From Archegozetes longisetosus (Eukaryota > Arthropoda > Arachnida > Sarcoptiformes > Trhypochthoniidae): a stretch of DNA of 64,000 bases. Location of the stretch: positions 4,558,001 through 4,622,000 of the forward strand of contig JAEMBT020000001.1 of assembly GCA_018873245.2 (NCBI GenBank), written 5' to 3'. The translations under genes and the position numbers were made by a program. Below are positions 58,542 to 64,000 of this stretch, one piece after another (positions within the stretch are counted from its first letter, which is position 1; every line of letters begins with the position of its first letter). The notes beneath the pieces are model-generated. The model made no database searches and was not told the DNA's origin. It saw nothing but the letters and a program-made list of their open reading frames with translations.

Positions 58542-58832
58542 GGGGCGACGGATTAAGATTTTAAAGTCGTCCAAAAGTCTAATCCTTTTTTTGTCAATTG
58601 CCCTATCATCTAAATATTTATTCATTATATATATCTGAAATAAAGTAAGTTTTAACATTATTAGAACAATAGATCTAAAGAAGTCAACAACAAATAAAAT
58701 TATATTTTCAAACTTAAAACAAAATAAGAAATACAATATCTTTACATGTTTCAAATGAATTTTAGCTATTTTTGAATCGTTTTGCACTCAATGCGTCTCT
58801 AAACTAAGCTAAACTCGTTCAGACAATGCCAT

Positions 58833-58833
58833 T

Positions 58834-58886
<53 letters not shown>

Positions 58887-58901
58887 TTGTTTCTTTGTTT
58901 C
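58833..58901. repeat. Pyrimidine microsatellite (CT / CTTT)n
   Basis: A 69-bp run of CT, CTTT and GTTT units on the plus strand. Confidence 0.9.
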
Positions 58902-59069
58902 AAGATATGTAGCATTTTCCATAATGAAAATTTCAAAAAAGACAGCCTACTAAAGTGTGAACACTATTTAATGGGACAGTTTTCAAAGTGTAATATTTCA
59001 TTTTTCAAGATTACGTTCTCAAATACAACTAATGCTAATTAAAAACTAGATATTAGACAATCAAAATGT

Positions 59070-59540
59070 ATCAATGAATCAATGGCTCAACGATTTGATC
59101 GGCAAAAATTCTGATTCTCGTTAAGATGTCTCTCACACATCTTAGGCAAATCGATGGACCGAATTACTTGAGCTTTATCTTGATTCTAAGTTTAAACTTT
59201 GGGATGGGATCGGTGGACTAGTCGCTTTCATACACCTTTTGTTTGATTAGCACCCATAATTCTTCAATTGGTCTCAATTGGGGAACGTTTCGAGGATTCA
59301 TATCTATGTGAACAAACTTCACATTGTATTTATTGAATGTTTTGAGAACTTCATTTTCATAATGACTGGAAGCTAAGTCAGATCAAAACACAACACCTTA
59401 CGTTATAATAATTACGCTTCCATCATTTTATTCGGTAAAACTTTATTAGTGGTGCGGCAAACGTTTGATTTATTTTGAACTTTCTAGCTGCTTTTCTCTG
59501 TGTAGTACCAATTTGACCGTTACCAAAAAGTACTGAAAAT
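59070..59540 (-). pseudogene. IS630/mariner-type transposase remnant with internal deletion
   Basis: Minus strand 59240-59390 reads SDLASSHYENEVLKTFNKYN, then VKFVHIDMNPRNVPQLRPIEELW and on to KVYESD. This is the 'DLA.sHYa...... NPPN.PqlRPIE.fW..lK..VY' block with the last catalytic acid (Glu of RPIE) intact. The next codon is TAG where Trp is usual, and a further stop follows. Upstream (about 59490-59530) a short piece, QIGTTQRKAARKFKIN, looks like the N-terminal helix-turn-helix; the central part with the other catalytic acids is missing. Dead. Confidence 0.7.
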
Positions 59541-59774
59541 TTTTAGGTAAAATATCATACAATACTCAACTTATATTCTTAGTCGTTCAGACAATCAATT
59601 TCGACACAAGTTGTAAAGATCTTTTATCATAGCTGTCCATCCTTTGAAAGTGTTGTTATGGGAAAAAATGCCACATATTGCTAAAATTTGTAAACACAGG
59701 TTTCATTGCTTTAATTATAGCTTTACTTAAAAGGTCGATTAATATTGTTTGTATGATTTCATCGAAGCATTTTA

Positions 59775-59985
59775 GAAGATTACTATTAGAGTTCTTTAAA
59801 TAAACATCAATCAATATATTAATAAAAGCAAAATAAAACTAATAAATTACCTCCTATGGTGAATTGATAGAGCGAAATCAATTTTCAAATATTCTCGAAA
59901 GGTTTGAGGAACAATAAATTATTTAATTGTGAATTTCGGCTCAGGTATTACTCACAAACGCGATATTAAACAATCAAAAATTGAA
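59775..59985 (+). repeat. Dispersed repeat, second copy (first at 39480-39690)
   Basis: See the match listed for 39290-41712. About 70-75% alike by eye, same orientation. The element type is unknown. Confidence 0.55.
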
Positions 59986-60047
59986 ATCTTTGCTCACAAT
60001 TTTTGATAAACCATCGGAAAAATAGGCTTCTCTAATATAAATACTTC

Positions 60048-60269
60048 TTACCAATTTTTAGATAAATCACTATTTTTGTGAGATAAGAACTCGAAATTCA
60101 TTTTGTTCAATATGATTGTTATAAAAATTATGATAAATAGCATATTGATATCTGCCGGGCTCTGTGTTTCGTCAGATTGTTTCAGTAGAAACAGAATAGT
60201 ACCAACTAATAAATATTGTATCATACATAGTATGTAAGTCAATGGATATAACACTCGTTTGTTATTCAT
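60048..60269 (-). CDS. Possible small two-helix membrane protein or gene fragment
   Basis: A 73-codon frame starting with ATG. Two hydrophobic segments (YILCMIQYLLVGTILFLL and MLFIIIFITIIL) flank a polar loop (KQSDETQSPADIN), and the tail is charged. No family recognised, no neighbouring exon found. It could be a chance frame in AT-rich DNA or a fragment of a larger gene split by the hairpin element at 60300-60905. Confidence 0.2.
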   Translation of the reverse strand: MNNKRVLYPLTYILCMIQYLLVGTILFLLKQSDETQSPADINMLFIIIFITIILNKMNFEFLSHKNSDLSKNW

Positions 60270-60299
60270 ATCAAAACACCATTAACTCAAAGCAAAGTA

Positions 60300-60905
60300 T
60301 TTATTATTAGATCTTAGACTTATAAGCCTTTGAGTACATCACGTAAACTCCTTAACAACAGTCCGTGTTATCAGTAGACTATTGATAACTTATCTCAACT
60401 TAGAAAACTTTGATAAGAGTTTCACTTATCACATAACGATCATAATTAAGCGAATGCATATTAATAAAAGTTCATCATGCACATTTTGCTATCAAAACAA
60501 TTCGATTGCATATATTTTTTATGAAACGGAATTCCCAACAATACTCAAAGAATTAATAGTCAGCCACTCACCGAACAGGAGCGGAATATGATTATTTATT
60601 GGGTCGTGAAGAGTCGGTAAAAGAAATTACGGCGGTGAGCGGCTGACCATTAACTCTTTGAATATTGTTGAGAAATCGCACTTCATAAAAAATGTGTGCA
60701 AATGAGCTGTTTTGACAGCAAAATGTGCATAATGAACTTTTATTAATATACATTCGCTTTACCTTGATCAATATGTGATAAGTAAAACTCTTATCAAAGT
60801 TTTCTAAGTTGAGATAAGTTATCAATAGTTTGCTTATAGCATGGATTTTTGTTAAGGAGTTTACGTGGTGTACTCAAAGACTTATAAGTCTCTAATAATC
60901 AAAAT
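60300..60905. mobile_element. Large hairpin element (near-complete inverted repeat)
   Basis: 60300-60580 and 60615-60900 are inverted copies for about 285 bp each around a ~35-bp centre near 60597, about 85% alike. Both arms encode the same short frame outward from their outer part (starting MITYLNLENFDKSFTYHI), which is simply the mirrored arm, not a gene. Outer ends contain gacttataag and actcaaag in complement. No clear target duplication was seen. Confidence 0.75.
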
Positions 60906-61065
60906 TCATTTTTGGGTATTTACACATCATTTACATATCAAATACAATTACAGACTAAACAGAGGCAGAAATGAAGATATGATTGACATCGATAACATTG
61001 AAGTAAAACTGACCATTGACAATATGCCGAAATGCAATGCAAAATACATACAACAATTTGAGTGA

Positions 61066-62557
61066 AGTCATTTTATTACTAATTAAACAGTTTGCCCAAA
61101 ATTGAATCTAGGAAAAGTAATGATTTTCGGTCAAAATTTCAAGACCTACTACTACAAAGTTTACAAAGTTTTTATAATTGTAGCTCAAGTTAGAGAGAAC
61201 CAGTTTTAAGTTCAAATTGAAATTTACTAATAATACCTCTGTGATTAAGTCTGTGGTTCAGCTGAAACCAGCATAAAATTGAATATTTGAAAGAGATAGA
61301 CGTTTCAATAAAATAAAATTAAATGATTTTTTCTAAACATATCAAGAATTGAATTAGATTAACGTTTCACCAAATTGATGATCTAAATCAGTTCTTGCAT
61401 AATAGACTGCACGCATTAACAATATTTTAATATTAAAAAATGATTAAATCAATGTCTTTATATATACTTTTCTTTTAGCAAAAATATAGGAAAACTCGCA
61501 TTTTGCCGCGATTTGTGTGTCATTTTCATTTGAGATTTTATTTTATTATTTGTCTTCAATTTTAAATATATTACTATTACTATTTGAAAATTATATTATT
61601 AAAAATGTGGTTCATTTACTATGAGCTTATATACCAATAAATTTTATTTAATAAATTTCCTCTTTAAAATTCTCATAAAATATTTGTAAAGTTTCTGATG
61701 TAATGATCTATCAATAAAAAAATAATTAAGAGTAATAAAAAAGTCAGAAGTTATGAGCAAACATCAAACTTTTTGGAAATTCTCAATTTTGACTCTTAAG
61801 TGAGGAGTTGAAAAGATTGTAGGGAAAATGTGTTTCACAAACTGAGTATTTTATAGACTAAATTTAAAGCTATCGTTTCTTGAAGAATACTGATTATGAA
61901 ATTTATAACAGGTTTTCCTAAACATTATTATTTATCCCAAAGACCTCCAGAAATAATTATCTCAACTATTGTTTCACCTTTATTATTCAAAATTGGCAGC
62001 GGAGTAAATAATTTAAGATTATATAAATCCACTGGGAAAAACGACTATTACTTTTGTTTTTCTGTTTGAAAACTTCTGCCATTACTATCCAATATACTGT
62101 TTATGAGTTGATCATTTTTCGGAATGGACCAAAAATCATGTCTATTGTAGATTCGTTGCAATTTTTTCAGAGATCTGCTTTTGTCATCATTAGTATCAAA
62201 CAACTAACTCTGTGTTAAAACCTTTTGTTCAGTCTATAAAGTTTAAGTGTGAACTAAGGTCTTAAAATATTGAAGTTATTTATTAGAATAAGAAAAATGA
62301 TGCTATGCTCGTATAGAATTTGATTTTGGTTAAATTAAAATGATTTTAACAAATTTCATCTGATTTTCATATTAAATGCAGTCACAAGTCATATTAAAAT
62401 AACCTACTTGTGTGAACTTATTTTCAATTTGATATTACGAAATTCCTAAAATATTCACAAAAGGGATAATATTATCAATTCAAGTATTTTCGAAAATAAG
62501 TCTAATTAAAATGATTTATACATAGGGAAACTCGCATTAGGTCGCGATTTATGCACA
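61066..62557. other. Intergenic stretch with diverged repeat members
   Basis: gggaaactcgcattaggtcg at 62526 recurs in variant form at about 55697 and 61491, each followed by cgatttgtg-like text, so these belong to one dispersed family. No gene. The frame at 60865-61065 immediately before has a protein-like end (DIDNIEVKLTIDNMPKC) but no family and was not called. Confidence 0.4.
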
Positions 62558-62559
62558 TA

Positions 62560-63294
62560 TCAATGCGTTAGTCGAAGAGTAGCCTCTGTTACTCTACTAA
62601 AATCCATAAAGGGCTTAACTAATACAAAACTTTCCTTATGATTAATAATAAAATGATCAGTTGTATAGTCTTTGATTGATTAGTAATGCTTATTGTTGAA
62701 TACTTTTTAAACTAATTACTCATTCGTAAATCATACTTATCAAGAAATCGGATTCATTGACTTGTTAAAACTCTAACGGAAAAAATTTATTATATTTCGA
62801 ATAAGATTTATTTTTATAGCAAACAAAATGAAAAGTTCTTAATACACAAACATTTTATAATTTACTTTATAAAAATATTTTTATATAATTTTCAATATAA
62901 TTAATTTGAAGATTTGTTTGAACTACTTTTATGATTTGATTTTCTTTTTTGGTTAAATTTGGCTGTCTTTTTATTAGATTTTTCAAAAACTAGGTGTAAA
63001 AATTGTTGCGTTTTAGAAACAGTTGCTGTATCTAAAGAATATAGAGTTTCATAAAATTTAGATTTAGTTTTTGGTATATGTTTTAATAGCTTTTGAATAT
63101 CTAAAAGTTTTTCACTCGTTTTTATGAAAACGAGTTATTATTGTTAAAAGGTTAAAGATAAGCAGCATTAGAAAAATTTGGTTATAATGACTAAATTTTA
63201 GACCTAACGGTTTCAACTTTTTCTTAAATTTTTCTATAAGTCCTTTAAGTTTTCTAAGCTTTGAAGAGAGGCTACTCTTCGACTAACGCATTGA
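62560..63294. mobile_element. 735-bp TIR element with TA target duplication
   Basis: The left end TCAATGCGTTAGTCGAAGAG (62560) plus TAGCCTCT is repeated in exact complement ending at 63294 (28 bp perfect). TA flanks both sides (62558-62559 and 63295-63296). The outer flanks join up to match the related empty site at about 55720-55760 (gcgatttatgcacata / tattaac...aaatcagaaatgactgaa), confirming the boundaries. The interior has no transposase. A non-autonomous, TA-inserting element. Confidence 0.85.
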
Positions 63295-63296
63295 TA

Positions 63297-64000
63297 TATT
63301 AACTGTGTTATAACTAGAAATTAAATCAGAAATGACTGAACACATGAGTATTCGTTGCCTAATGAGAAACTCCTTTAGGGTTAGTTTTAACATTCATGGA
63401 AGCTTTTATATAGCTGGACATACAACAACGATATGATTGGCTATTATATATACTAGTATTTATTGAGTATAGTTTGAACTTTTAAATATTAATAGCCAAT
63501 GGTTAACCAATTAATTAATCCTTCGTCACAACTTCTGAAAACGTAAAATTAACTCTGGGGTAAAATGTTGCTCAACGTTATGCACACTTTATATCTGTTT
63601 TTGTTAGTCCGAATGCCTTGAGAATCAAAGTTAGTTCTTATTTTCGAAGTTTTAATTTATTAATTAACTAATTTCTAGTTATTATCTGCTACAGCGTCAT
63701 CAGCTGTTCAAATTGCTAGAAGCAACATCACAGCACTGCGATATATATATTAAACACGAAGCACTGAGATGTCAAGGCAAATTTCTGTTCTTTGAATGAC
63801 ATGTCGCCAGAATTTTTTTAAATAATAACTCATAAGACTTATAGAGATTTAAAGATGAGTTTCAGATTTTATGGCTCATTATTAGAAATAACACTTATCA
63901 AAATAATATGACAAAATTATTCAATCAATCTTTTCCTTATTTGGTTCAATTCTCATTGGCTTTTATTGTTTCTCAAGCACACATTTTGACATATGTTTTT
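63297..64000. other. Intergenic stretch at the window end
   Basis: 63305-63395 is a copy of the dispersed repeat unit also seen at 55745-55835 and 57010-57065. The rest has no open frame or motif that I recognise. Confidence 0.4.

Noticed and set aside
58356-58787. 143-codon minus-strand frame
   Set aside because: It overlaps the SINE; the Gly/Ser-rich end is SINE sequence read in frame.
60382-60825. Two similar 69-77-codon frames facing each other
   Set aside because: They are the mirrored arms of the hairpin element, not a gene pair.
1-64000. CRISPR arrays, bacterial operons, rRNA genes
   Set aside because: None seen; introns, SINE and gene families show a eukaryotic nuclear genome.

Overview
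The window is AT-rich nuclear DNA of an arthropod, most likely an acariform mite. The inference rests on the gene mix: gustatory-receptor-like and ionotropic receptors, tandem secreted leucine-rich-repeat (LRR) proteins of the type expanded in chelicerates, an animal type I fatty acid synthase, and spliced genes with mostly 60-80 bp GT..AG introns. The species cannot be named from sequence alone.

Layout. 0-3.7 kb: a pogo/Tigger-type transposase remnant, then gustatory-like receptor copy A (minus strand) inside a ~3 kb duplicated block. 5.5-9.3 kb: two tandem secreted LRR genes (plus). 10.7-11.7 kb: a broken receptor-like membrane gene (plus). 12.1-12.9 kb: a nested TIR element. 13.2-15.3 kb: a seven-exon pancreatic-type lipase (minus). 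17.2-19.2 kb: a seven-exon ionotropic receptor (minus). 19.7-30.3 kb: a dead receptor copy D, a Tc1 remnant, receptor copy B in the second copy of the duplicated block, an unrecognised four-exon gene, and receptor copy C (all minus). 32.3-35.4 kb: a small four-helix membrane protein and a single-exon G-alpha12/13-like gene (minus). 36.6-38.0 kb: a foldback-like element next to a transposase remnant. 38.7-39.3 kb: a dead calcineurin-B-homologous (CHP) copy. 41.7-52.1 kb: a nine-exon fatty acid synthase with all domains (KS-AT-DH-pseudoMT-ER-KR-ACP-TE), about 2550 residues. 52-64 kb: no convincing gene, but a dense field of duplications, hairpin and TIR elements, a tRNA-derived SINE with perfect 15-bp target duplications, and a mariner-type remnant.

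How the genes relate. The chemosensory genes (three intact gustatory-like receptors, one dead copy, one more distant broken receptor, one ionotropic receptor) are spread over 2-30 kb and interleaved with unrelated genes. Receptor B looks like a mosaic: its gene body middle matches C, while its N-terminal half and flanks match A, which suggests gene conversion. The lipase and fatty acid synthase are lipid-metabolism genes but are not linked in any operon-like sense.

Caution. Several otherwise intact genes (fatty acid synthase, G-alpha, the broken receptor) carry one-base deficits in or beside homopolymer runs. This could be long-read assembly error or true decay, and it affects which genes should be called broken. 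All splice sites and boundaries were read by eye.
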